Below are positions 23,701-32,794 of a stretch of 64,000 nt of DNA, in pieces. This stretch comes from Liolophura sinensis (taxonomy: Eukaryota; Mollusca; Polyplacophora; Chitonida; Chitonidae). A model generated the notes under the pieces. That model was given only the letters and a program-made list of their open reading frames with translations, ran no database searches and was not told where the DNA came from. Location: positions 22,017,501 through 22,081,500 of the forward strand of contig NC_088303.1 in NCBI RefSeq assembly GCF_032854445.1. Reading direction: 5' to 3'. Numbering within the stretch: position 1 is the stretch's first letter; the number at the start of each line of letters is the position of its first letter. The translations under genes were made by a program, and so were the position numbers.

Positions 23701-26660
23701 GTCAACCCCACCTAAAGTTAGCCAAACAGTAACCCCAAACCAGAATCCCTCATGCAGCCCCTAAATCGACCGGAACACAGATGTGTAGACTGCTCCCAGA
23801 AAAAATCCGATGGCGGAGAAGTACCTGTCCAAAAGTCCGTTGTGCTCGTTCAGTTTTCTGGAGCATCTTCCCAGTCTACACCTTCTCAGCCAGATATTTC
23901 ACTTCCGATAAATCATCTAGGACCAAGTCATCAAAATGTCCGCACCACGCGTGTTGCCTGAAGTGGTAAGTTCCAGTACCCATACGCCGAGCGATGGTGC
24001 ACAAAGCAGTATAAATAACTGCCAAAACCAATACTTCAAAGAACAGTGTTTCAAACACCAATATCTCCACGTTCTTCATTCCTGCACAGCCTCAACCATC
24101 TAAGCTGTTTGTTTCAAATTCGGAAATCCTCCAGCACCAAGTCAGAAACTTGATGTTGCCAGCAAAGTCACCAATCCAAAGTTGACCACACAAGATTGTA
24201 ATCGCAGTATCCTTAATCTGAACGTTCCTCCGCAAAACAGTGTAAATCAGAATAAGCTTAAAGTCAATTCTTCAAACACCAGTGTTTCAACGGTATTCGC
24301 CCCTGCACAGCCTTCGCCATCTAAGCCAGTTGTTTTCATTTCAAAAGATCCCTCCACAACAAAGTCAGCAACTTGATGTTCCTAGCAAAGTCTCCAAACC
24401 AAAGTTGACAGCACAGGATGCCCAGGTTTCTAATGGCAGTATTCTTAATCGGAAGGCTCCTCCGCAAAACAGTGCAAATCAAAATAACCCAAAAGTCAAT
24501 CCTTCAAACAGCAGTATTTCAACGTCATTAATCCCTACACAGCCTCAACCATCTAAGCAAGTTGTTTCTATTTCGGAAGATCCCTTAGCAGCAAGTCAAC
24601 CACTTTATGTTTCTGGCAAAATCACTCAATCCAAGTTAGCAACACAAGTTGCTCAAGTTTCTAATCGTAGTATTCTCAATCAGAACACACCCCGGCCAAA
24701 CAATGAAGAACAAAATAACTCTAACGCCGATTCAACAAACAGTGTTTCAAACACCAGTATCTCGACCTTCTTCATTCCTGCACACCCGCAACCATCTGAG
24801 CCAGTTGTTTCCAATTCGGGAAATCCTCCATCACCAAGTCAGCAACGTGATGTTACTAACAAAGTCACCACACTTAAGTTAGCGACACAGGATGCTCACG
24901 GCTCTGATCGCTGTGCTCTTATTTCGAACGTTTCATCGCAAAACAGTGAAAAGCACAATTTTGCAAACAATGTTTCAAACGCCAATATCTCAACGTTCAT
25001 CTTACCTGCACAACCACCGTCTGGGTCAAATATCTCGAGTCAAACTCCCCTTACTAAAAATACACTTGCAGTGAATAATAAATCGCGTGTCATTCTTACT
25101 AACAGGATTGCTCCAAATGCTGTCATATTAAGCTCATTAAGTACAACAGGTGTCAAATCTGAGCCTGCCCTTAAGCTTCCAGAGTTTCTGGAGAAACAGT
25201 CTTGCTACCTTCCAAATATTCAAACTGGACATCACACAGGAGACCTAAAGCTCGAGCGAACGATCAAGCGTTCTAAGTCGAAACACGTGGGATTCGCTTT
25301 GCCGAATCCCAAGACCAAGAAAGTCACGAGCAAATCGACACCCCACGGTGATCTTGAGAGAGATGATATAGAAACTAGTCCAATAACTTCTGCAGAGTTA
25401 CCCTTTGAACCATATTCTGAATCCTCACCAATTTTTAATGAAGTAGAGATTCTAAAAGCAGTTAGGGGCATAGACGCTATGGTGTTGACTGAAAAAGATG
25501 AAAGTACTGTTATCGAGAAGAGCATAAGTCCCTTTTGCCCGATATGCCGACGGAAGTTTGAGAAACGTGCCTCTCTCCCAGCTCATATCATGGCTAGTCA
25601 TTTTAAGTACAGATGCCAAAACTGTCTCGGAGTGTTCACAAAGAAGGAAATTTACGTGGAGCATCTCAAATCCGCACACAAAACTAACGGTGAATCCAGA
25701 ACCTTGATGGGGTCGCCTAATCCTTGTGGTGATTGTAACATGACATTTACAACTAGATCTGATCTGGATAGTCACCAACGTAAATTCCACAACTTCGAAA
25801 TACGTTGCTCTATTTGTGCTAAGACCTTTTCTGCTATAAGCGGTTTAAGAGCTCACATCATGACTTACCATTTGAGTGACGGACCATCGGTTTGCGATGT
25901 CTGTGGTAAATCATTTAGATTGTCGAGCTATTTGGCCAGTCATCGGAGACGACATTTTTCTGAAAGGAACCATGTTTGCTCCGTGTGCGGGAAACGCTTC
26001 AAAGAGAACTATTCTCTGAAGGAGCACATGGACATACACAAAGCACCCGGAGAGCGGAAGTATCGCTACATGTGCTCATATTGTGGAAAGGGCTTCAACT
26101 GTAAACCTTTATTTCGTGACCACACCAACTGTCACACCGGTGAGAAACCTCACAAGTGCCCTACCTGTGACAAAACCTTCTGCAGGCTATCTTCCATGAA
26201 AAAGCATGAATTGACTCACACTGATAAGCGACCATTTGCTTGTGAGTTTTGTGTCAAAGCCTTCAAAAGCAAGGAAGCACTGAAGACCCATGTTGTCACT
26301 CACACTGGGGTGAGTAAATTCAAATGCAATTTCTGTCACCGAGCTTTCGGGAACAATAACATAAGGAGGACGCATGTGGTAAGGTGTGAGAAGAATCCCA
26401 ATAGGATTTCGGTACCCGTGAACACTAGAAGGAAACAGCGGCGACCAGAGGAGAAGGCAATCGTGGCCAGGGCCTTAGAAACGTTGAAGAATGCGGAAAA
26501 TCAAGCCGTAGAAATAATGTCTGAAGTAAGCGACCTGACAGTGGAGTCCGATGAGCTGTCAAATGATGCATTTGTGTACATGTGTACTGCGTGCAACGAG
26601 GAGTTCGACGACGTCTTGACAGCAGGGAGTCACATAGAGCATTGTACAAGCTGGAAGTAG
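11794..26660 (+). CDS. Gene A: multi-zinc-finger protein, 10 coding exons, paralogue of gene B
   Basis: Exons: 11794-11826, 12953-13151, 14302-14435, 15141-15204, 16190-16407, 17164-17338, 17979-18253, 18758-18970, 19428-19473, 20529-26660. Phases are continuous through exon 9, and every junction is GT-AG. Exon 1 codes only MSTEFDCIKIT. Exons 2, 3, 5, 6 and 7 each carry a Cys-x3/4-Cys knuckle plus a YHCPxC or FHCPFC finger. Exon 8 codes a 71-residue conserved block without zinc ligands. Exon 10 holds a long Ser/Thr/Pro/Gln-rich part with KRYFTRGRK and IPTIRFQL motifs, about 77-residue repeats, then eleven fingers (nucleotides about 25534-26640): nine C2H2 and two C2HC. It is presumably a nuclear DNA-binding regulator; target and role are unknown. 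Between 22.88 and 24.40 kb exon 10 has several frame breaks, so a full-length product is doubtful as sequenced. The downstream finger frame (from 24282) is intact for 792 codons. Confidence 0.75.
12536..12817 (-). mobile_element. SINE-A, complete, with 10-bp target-site duplication, in gene A intron 1
   Basis: Minus-strand copy: a poly(T) tail at 12546, GATTGGTGTTTTACGCCGTA, the body, and the tRNA-like head ending at about 12804. ATCCCATTGA occurs on both flanks (12536-12545 and 12808-12817), which is the target-site duplication of a retroposed insertion. The copy is close to the consensus and so looks relatively young. It ends about 135 bp before exon 2. Confidence 0.9.
14019..14217 (+). mobile_element. 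5'-truncated SINE-A with 13-bp target-site duplication, gene A intron 2
   Basis: The insert (14032-14204) starts within the B-box region and ends in an AATAAATAAATAAA tail. TGCTCATGATGCT flanks it at 14019-14031 and 14205-14217. Truncation at the 5' end with a duplication is what target-primed integration leaves. It ends 97 bp before exon 3. Confidence 0.9.
15289..15636 (+). mobile_element. SINE of a second family (SINE-B), gene A intron 4
   Basis: The head reads CTTAGAGCGTCTGCCTCAAAG, with a weak B box (AGGGTCAAACC). The body has GGTTGGCCCAGTGTCAGTGT and GTGACTGTGTGGGGTGTCAT, and the right end GACTGAAAAATTGTTAAGTA and GTAAAACCCCAAGCATACAT. The same right end appears at 45300-45394. AGTATCT flanks it on both sides, and it sits inside a CATAGAGTATCT minisatellite. 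Confidence 0.75.
15626..15840 (+). repeat. Minisatellite, units of about 28-34 bp
   Basis: About seven degenerate units of the form CATAGAGTATCTTGTGCAC followed by TCTCTGA. One unit end (CATAAAGTATCT at 15290) lies on the other side of the SINE-B copy, so the SINE split the array. Confidence 0.8.
22887..24400 (+). other. Cluster of frame breaks within gene A last exon
   Basis: Coding composition continues, but the open frame changes several times. The first frame stops at 22918 just after an A6 run; the next is open from 22887 to 23690. A third then reads PKVSQTVTPNQ until about 23757, a fourth reads VVLVQFSGASSQS until 23961, and further shifts follow near 24030, 24125 and 24340. At 24125 and 24340, comparison with neighbouring repeat copies shows single-base changes: a missing G in the TCGGGAAATCC block, and one extra base in the CCTCCACAAC block. 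A GTAAGT at 23967 could serve as a donor. Whether this is decay, an unrecognised intron or assembly error cannot be told from one sequence. Confidence 0.7.
24012..25040 (+). repeat. Coding tandem repeats of about 230 bp in gene A exon 10
   Basis: Four to five degenerate copies run end to end. Shared blocks are NRSILN, PPQNS.NQN, NTSISTFFIPAQPQPSKPVV, and SQQ.DV..KVT..KLATQDA. Copies start near 24012 (partial), 24200, 24431, 24661 and 24904 (partial). The repeats are Ser/Asn/Pro/Gln-rich and presumably disordered. Gene B has no counterpart. Confidence 0.85.
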
Positions 26661-27396
26661 TTATGTCCTGACAAGTAGCAATCTCATAGTGCCTTGTTCA
26701 AATTGGAAGTTATGACTTGTTGACTGCTAGTAGTCACGCAGAGCATGGTATGAACTGGAAGTCGAAACTACATGTTGACAACCACGTGTTACGTGGGGCA
26801 TTGTGCAATTAAAAAGGACTTTGGTTGCCACTTTGCTACAGAGAGCATTTTAAAAACCGAAAGCATGTCGATACCTAGTATTGTAAAAATAGTATTATCA
26901 GTGAAGTGTCGATGCACACTGTTATGTAGCCACAAAAAACATAAGTACAAACTGCGGTAACAATGCGTTAATTGGTTGTCGAGAGTCCAATGATTTTATG
27001 TACAAAATGAAATCAGTGATGTGCTAAAGTACAAACTGGAAGTAGTGATACTGTAATAACTGACAGTCGTAAATTATAACTTTCTTCAAACTGAAGTCAC
27101 TGAAATGTTCTCCGATTGAAGTCCCCTAAACAAGAACGTCGCCCTGTGTCCAACCAAGCCACATTGTTGGAGCCCGTATAATTATAATAACTGCTTATTG
27201 GATTATGATTTTATTTTTTTACTTCAACTAGTAATTGTAGAATTACGGTTCACTGGCAGTGGAATTCCACAACTTCCAAAGCGTGGACAAAATCTGAATT
27301 CTTCCCTGTGGAATCCATCTTGAATAATTTGTTCTCTTTCAGGAGGTGTTTCGTGCTATCAAATGGTCGGTTACTGTTTTCATAGAGATTTAATGT

Positions 27397-27402
27397 AATA
27401 AA
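27397..27402 (+). terminator. Candidate poly(A) signal of gene A
   Basis: AATAAA 737 nt after the gene A stop. ATTAAA near 26810 is a closer alternative. Neither has transcript support. Confidence 0.35.
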
Positions 27403-27892
27403 TGTACATGTATATATTTGGTCATGTGCAACATTACCATTTAAACTTAGCCGTACTATTAGCCAGGTTGGAGTGTTCGGATGGTTGTTTGAAATGAACA
27501 GGCATGCTGTGTTATTTTACGTTGTTTTTTTTTTTTGTTTTTTGTCAATATTTCAACTCTCATCTTACTAGCTAAGCTTTTGAATTTCATGTATATTGCT
27601 GTACATAAATCTTCTTACGTTACAGTTTACTGTATTATAAACTCTTTGTGTTGGGTTGCAAAAAATACACATAAAGTTAGTGAACTAGGCCTAGGTCAGC
27701 GTTTGTTTTCTTGAATCGCGTCATAGTCGTGTGGAGTTAGTATGTCTCCTTCCAGCTATTTGTTGGGTCAGACATATTATCTTTGTTTTATCGTGCGCTT
27801 GTAGTTTCTCCATAATATACCTTCTTGAACTACTATACCGAACCCAATTAAAATTGGTATGAAATTTAATTACATAACCCCGAAGAGCTGAT

Positions 27893-28084
27893 ATTTATTT
27901 ATTCCATTGATGTTTTACGCCGTTCTCAAAATTATTTCACTTATACGACGACGTACAGCATAGGGGTGGGAGGAAACCGACCAGAGCCTAGGTAAAACCC
28001 ACGTCCATCTGCAGGATGCTGGCAGACCTTCCATCGTACGACCGGGGAGGAAGCCAGTTTTGAAAACTCCTGCACAGCGACCTA
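27893..28084 (-). mobile_element. SINE-A copy, 5' truncated
   Basis: Minus-strand copy starting with TATTTATTTATT, then TGATGTTTTACGCCG and TATTTCACTTATACGACGAC. It breaks off inside the B-box region and is more diverged than the copies at 12.5 or 54.4 kb. Confidence 0.8.
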
Positions 28085-28639
28085 AGTCATTCGGATGACC
28101 GTAGACCGACTTAAGAACTAATAAACTATTGGCGTGTTTTGTCTGTTTGATCATTCATACTTTTTATGTAAATTGTTCAGGGAATTTTTACATTCCTCAA
28201 CTTTTACACTGTTCAGAGAGACATTGTGATAGTACATGGCCGGCGATGTTTGTAGGGCCGTTTGCCCAGTCATGCGTTCTGTGGAGACGACTTATCTTTC
28301 ACCAATATGGCATGAATATGGACGTCACAGGTGAGAAAGTCTCTCATTAACTTGCCCAAGACATGTTGTTTTCTACAGGCACTCGTTTCCCATATGCCCA
28401 TGATCTAACCGCGATCGCATACAGAAAAATTCTGGAGTATGTCGTGAAACATCAGCCAGATGCCGGAATACTGTGAAGCCGTAGCATGTGTAATCAATCT
28501 TTGAACGATAAACATTTTCGCTGATCGTTGTGTACCACTGAACAAACTTAGGTGAACACGTACATTATACATACGTCAGTAGATTAAGGTTGGCGTACTC
28601 TAAAAATTGAGGGTCCAGAAGCCACCTATGGCCCCGTGC

Positions 28640-29110
28640 GGACAACCGGAGACACGTTAATTTATTTAACACATTTTGGTTTATTTAAGGCTTTCATACC
28701 GAAAGCTGTGGCCACAAGAAAAGCTCCAAAAAAGACTGATGGAAAAGCTTTTCACATGCTTCAAAAGTTGTGCTGTGAAAACTGGTTGCCATGGAATGCC
28801 ATACTGACATCACATCAACTTTTTTTCATACGTTCACCAGAAGGCCTAAGTTTTTGAGAACATTGTTTCAGTTATCTTTTACTCGTATGAAAAAAGATCC
28901 ATTCCAACATTTAATGTCTTGTTTACAGTCAGAAAAACTTCCTGCGACGTCAGAGTTCCTAAACACTGGTGATATGGTTCATAAATCTCACCTGAGAATG
29001 CAAAAAAAAAAATCTTGGAATCTTTTTCTTGGAAAAAAAAATCAAAAAAAAAAAAATAATAAATAAATGAAAGTATTTTATGCATAGTTTCAAGTAGTTC
29101 TTCTATCTTA
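28640..29110. mobile_element. Foldback/MITE-like element, diverged copy (family F)
   Basis: It shares blocks with the elements at 38.4 and 42.3 kb: TGACATCACAT, a GAGAACATTGTTTCAGTTAT-type centre, ACGTCAGAGTTCCTAAACAC, and ATGAAAGTATTTTATGCATA at the right end. The arms are weakly complementary. The A-rich runs near 29000-29060 give spurious open frames. Confidence 0.55.
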
Positions 29111-29496
29111 GACAAATTAAATAATGATTAGATTTTCTTAACACTAGGAAAGAGCAATGTCAAACTTTCCGTGTCATTGTAGAGGAATACCCAGAACTCC
29201 ACAATCTGTAAAATCAGAGCTTTTCTTGAATAAGATATTTATAGATAGAGGACAGGGATGGCGTGTAAGGTATTTTCTTACAAATATCAAATATAAATAT
29301 ATTAAATAGTCTCACTGTAAACTATCAAAGAAATACAAAATTTCCCTTTTTGTCTATTCCTTATTAGAAACGAGCAATCTACATGTACATCGAGAGCCCC
29401 CTAGAGTCAATTAACAGCGTTGCTGTCAGGCTTATATCAGTTCACACTCAGAAAAAGGTTACTGACCAAAATATATATTACTAAGGAAGTGTTTGA

Positions 29497-30170
29497 ATAT
29501 AAATGGTTGGTCACGATGTCTGTGCCTTGTGACTGGATGGTTGGCTATGATGTCTGAACCTTGTGACCGCAAGGTTGGCCATGATGCCTGTGCACCGTGA
29601 CCGAATGGTTGACCATGATGTCTGTGCAAAGTGACCGCATAGTTGGCCATGATGTCTATACGTTGTGATCGGATGGTTGGCCATGGTTGCACTGTGGCCG
29701 CATATGGTTGGTCGCCGATGGTCTTTCCCTGGTGGCTCTGATGGCTGTACACTGTCACTGGATGAATGGCCCTGATGTCTGTACACTATGGCTGGATGGG
29801 TAGCCTTTTTGACCGTGCACTATTACTGGATAGGGTGGCCCTGAAGGTTGTGCACTGTGACAGGATGGGTGGCCCTGACGACCATGCATGGACTACGATT
29901 GGACAGTGTTATATGACTGAACATAGAACGACTTTGCACCGTGAACAGGATGGGTGGCCCTGATGACCATGCACTGTGACTGGAAGAGTGGTCCTGATGA
30001 CCGTGCACTAGATGGGTGGTCCCGTTGGCGGTGCACTGCAACAGGGTAGGTGGCCATGGTGTGAGTTGGCTGTGAGTTGCATTGTGACTGAATGGGCGGC
30101 ATCAGGCCCTTATTTGTCCGTGACTGAGTAGGCTGTGGTGTGTGCCTGTGACTGCATGGGTTTTGTATTA
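29497..30170 (+). repeat. Degenerate minisatellite, about 35-bp unit
   Basis: Around nineteen units built on GGATGGTTGGCCATGATG followed by TCTGTGCACTGTGACT. Units in the second half drift to GGATGGGTGGCCCTGATGAC and vary in spacing. The open frames across it on both strands are by-products of the period. Confidence 0.9.
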
Positions 30171-31114
30171 TAGATGTAAATAGGTTTACATCTGTCAATC
30201 ATGTTTAACTGATTAATGTTTAATCATGTGTCGTAAAAAGTGATAAAATAGGTGCCTTGTCTGTTAGAACACATCACGCGTGTAAAGTTTGGTGTTTACC
30301 TCAATGAGCATAAACATTTTTTAACCTTAATCAAATATAAACTTACAAAGTAAAACACAGATAAAGTACTCCACGAACAGCATAATGTGTAATGCACTAT
30401 GTCAGCTTTTATGTGTATGTCTCAATAATAGTTTTCGGATACAAGTCCGTTTCCCCCTTTTTAGAAGCCGTCCGGCTGTGTTTAAGTGTAGCCGTCTGTG
30501 AAAGTGTGACAAACGCATAGCGTCCAACGGAAGGCGGCTACAGTCTTTGTGCAATGGAAGGACCCACGTTTTGTGGAAAACGAAAGCGGCGCGAAGTCGG
30601 GCAAGTCTATACCGGTAGTGACCATGATCTGTCCGATTATTCATCAAAGGATGGAGTAAAGGGTTTTCACACAGTGTCTTAAGAAGGATATTCGGTATCA
30701 TTATGTGCTTGACAAGCATAGTCTCACTTAGTCTCAGGCTGAACTGACTGTTGTGTTGACGTTACCGGGCAGGCAACTGACATGACTGAAGGCTGATATG
30801 CCAGCCTAGTTGGTACCGTAAAGAAATATGCAGTAGACATATTGATCAAAGCTGGAAATTTTTGAAAGAGTATAGTAAAACAATTAAAGCTTGTTGCATC
30901 TGTAAATGTTGCCTGTGTCCTAAATGAAATGACGACATAAACAGAACTCACAACAGTGTAAAAGTTTTCTTGATGACCTAAGCAGACTAAGATCGTGATT
31001 GAGTGATCACTCACCTCCATAGCCATAGTTCTGACCTCACGATTTGTTGCCAAGGAGCAAGAGGTGACAAATAGCATGGACCTAAATGGGCGAAATCCAG
31101 ATTTTCGCCAGTTC

Positions 31115-31417
31115 CTAAAGCTCAAAGTGATACAGGACACTGAAATTATCATATTTGAAAGCCACACACATTCTGATTACTTTTCCAGATAGAATTTCTT
31201 ACATAAAGCCATATTTTTCATCTTTTATTTTGAAATCTTCCTTAATGCTGGAGGCTCTGCCCCAGAGTGTGTTGGATGTTGTGCTCAGTACAGCATCAAA
31301 CATATCCTGGTTGACTTTGCCCATGTTCGGCAAAGATTCTACATAGTCTTCTCTACATGTGATTTGTTTGACAGCATCGCTGGCGATGCTGTCATAAAAT
31401 ATTTGAGGGCCATTGGC
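31115..31417 (-). CDS. Candidate terminal two exons of a minus-strand gene or gene remnant
   Basis: Read on the minus strand, 31417-31203 is open from a TATATAG acceptor to a GTAAGA donor, and 31139-31115 follows a TTTCAG acceptor; the 63-bp intron between them keeps phase (2). The 79-residue product starts ANGPQIFYDSIASDAVKQ, contains CREDYVESLPNMGKVNQD and TSNTLWGRASSIKEDF, and ends in KYGFIVLYHFEL and a stop. Composition is protein-like, without low complexity. I do not recognise the family. A Cys-x-x-Asp-Tyr-Val segment recalls zona-pellucida-type domains, but that is weak. No upstream exon was found in the AT-rich sequence up to 32.2 kb, so it may be an orphan remnant. Confidence 0.4.
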
Positions 31418-31647
31418 CTATATAAAATGTAAATTTTAATTGTCATAAATCTTCAAGATAAAAAGTTATATACAAATAGATTTCTTGATATACTATTTTT
31501 AAAATATGCTGGTTTTTGAGTTTTAACCGCTTCTCTGCTTAACCGTTTTTCCTTATCTGATTTTAAACGTGTCCAAACAATTTTTTTCGTTTTTGATGTT
31601 CTCACTACCATGTCAAAAACCTGAACCGCCTCATGTTTTCACCTTGT

Positions 31648-31717
31648 TCTTGCCATGATATGGCTGAAATATTGCCCATGTGGCTTTAAACCATAATCAT
31701 TCATTCATTCATTCATT
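31648..31717 (+). mobile_element. 3' fragment of a third SINE type (SINE-C), CATT tail
   Basis: CCATGATATGGCTGAAATAT then TGCCCATGTGGCTTTAAACC and a (CATT)n tail. Only the right end is recognisable. Confidence 0.55.
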
Positions 31718-31954
31718 AATGTTTATCTCACCTGGGTTAAACTTGCATTGTTTTTGCCTCCAGTATTTTAGTCACATGACCAAAGGGTGCGCTGATGATT
31801 GGCTCAAAACATCTATGACATCATTCCAATACTATGAATTATACTTGTGTTAATGTGGAACAGACAAGTGATTAGAATATTTAACTAGACTCAAACTGTA
31901 GCGGTGATGTAAATTTAACTTTTAACATTTAAATCAAATATAAGCATGATGAAT

Positions 31955-31958
<4 letters not shown>

Positions 31959-32024
<66 letters not shown>
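31959..32024 (+). repeat. (TA)n microsatellite
   Basis: About 33 uninterrupted TA units in an AT-rich context. Confidence 0.95.
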
Positions 32025-32029
<5 letters not shown>

Positions 32030-32215
32030 TTATATGTACAAGTATTAATATTAGCTATCAATATACAGCTATTGTATAAGTGTTAGGATAATAGATTTGA
32101 AAGTATACATTCACTGACCCTAGTAGATAACAGGTAACATCCTAAGCTAATCAACCTGCTTTCAGTTTACCCTGTGCATGATATCTATAGTTCCAAAAAG
32201 TATTAAGATTAAGCC

Positions 32216-32345
32216 AGGGCCCGTTTGTACAAGCCTTAACGTTTCTTAACTTAACTACCATGGCAACCAGCAATGTAGGCATTACATTGCCATGGCTGTT
32301 ACGTGTACATGTGAGCCCGGCTACATTAACTTAAGTCGTAAAGCA
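32216..32345. mobile_element. MITE-like repeat copy
   Basis: It starts with CAGGGCCCGTTTGTACAAG and contains TTAACTTAACTACCATGGCA with a partly complementary ATTGCCATGGCTGTTACG. GGGCCCGTTT-type ends with AACTTAAG interiors are common in molluscan MITEs; the assignment is from pattern memory only. Confidence 0.4.
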
Positions 32346-32471
32346 TTGTCAGTTTTGTAAGTGACTGGCATTAAGACTCCAACTTAATTATTAATAAATG
32401 CATAAAAATCTTCACATGCTCACTATAGCTGAGTCTGTCTATATACAGGTACTGGTTTGTAGAGGTAACTC

Positions 32472-32753
32472 TATTTAAGCAGGCGGGAGCCTCTGTGGCT
32501 AAGGTGGTTGGCATTCCAGCATGGCGCAATGACCCAGGAGCCTCCCACCAATGCGGTCACTGTGAGTTCAAATCCAGCTCATGGTGGCTTACTCTCCGGT
32601 CTATGTGGGAAGGTCTGGCAATAACCATGGGTTTCCACTGGGCCCTGTCGGGTTTCTTCCCAACATGGTACAGGCCGCTGCCTTATGAGTGAAATATTCT
32701 TGAGTATGGTGTAAAACACAAATCAAATGAATAAATAAATTATTTAAGCAGGC
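32472..32753 (+). mobile_element. SINE-A with 13-bp target-site duplication just upstream of POLI start
   Basis: The insert (32485-32740) has the tRNA-like head, a B box (GAGTTCAAATCC) and a GAATAAATAAAT tail. TATTTAAGCAGGC flanks it exactly (32472-32484 and 32741-32753). Its right flank is 41 bp before the POLI ATG at 32795, so it lies in the 5' UTR or core promoter. Confidence 0.95.
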
Positions 32754-32794
32754 TCAAATCATCAAACAGTGAAGATCATCTGAACACTGGAAGT

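Larger units (their letters stand above)
26661..32471. other. Spacer between gene A and POLI
   Basis: Gene A 3' flank with ATTAAA near 26810 and AATAAA at 27397, then repeats listed separately: SINE-A, a foldback-related element, a minisatellite, a SINE-C tail, (TA)n and a MITE-like copy. Apart from the minus-strand exon candidate at 31.1-31.4 kb, I see no gene. Confidence 0.5.

Noticed and set aside
29459-30198. Overlapping open frames rich in His, Gln and Thr
   Set aside because: They are products of the 35-bp minisatellite period on both strands.
30724-31167. 147-codon minus-strand open frame
   Set aside because: Only its upstream edge overlaps the exon candidate at 31.1 kb, in another frame; the rest shows no recognisable protein features and is not bounded by splice sites.
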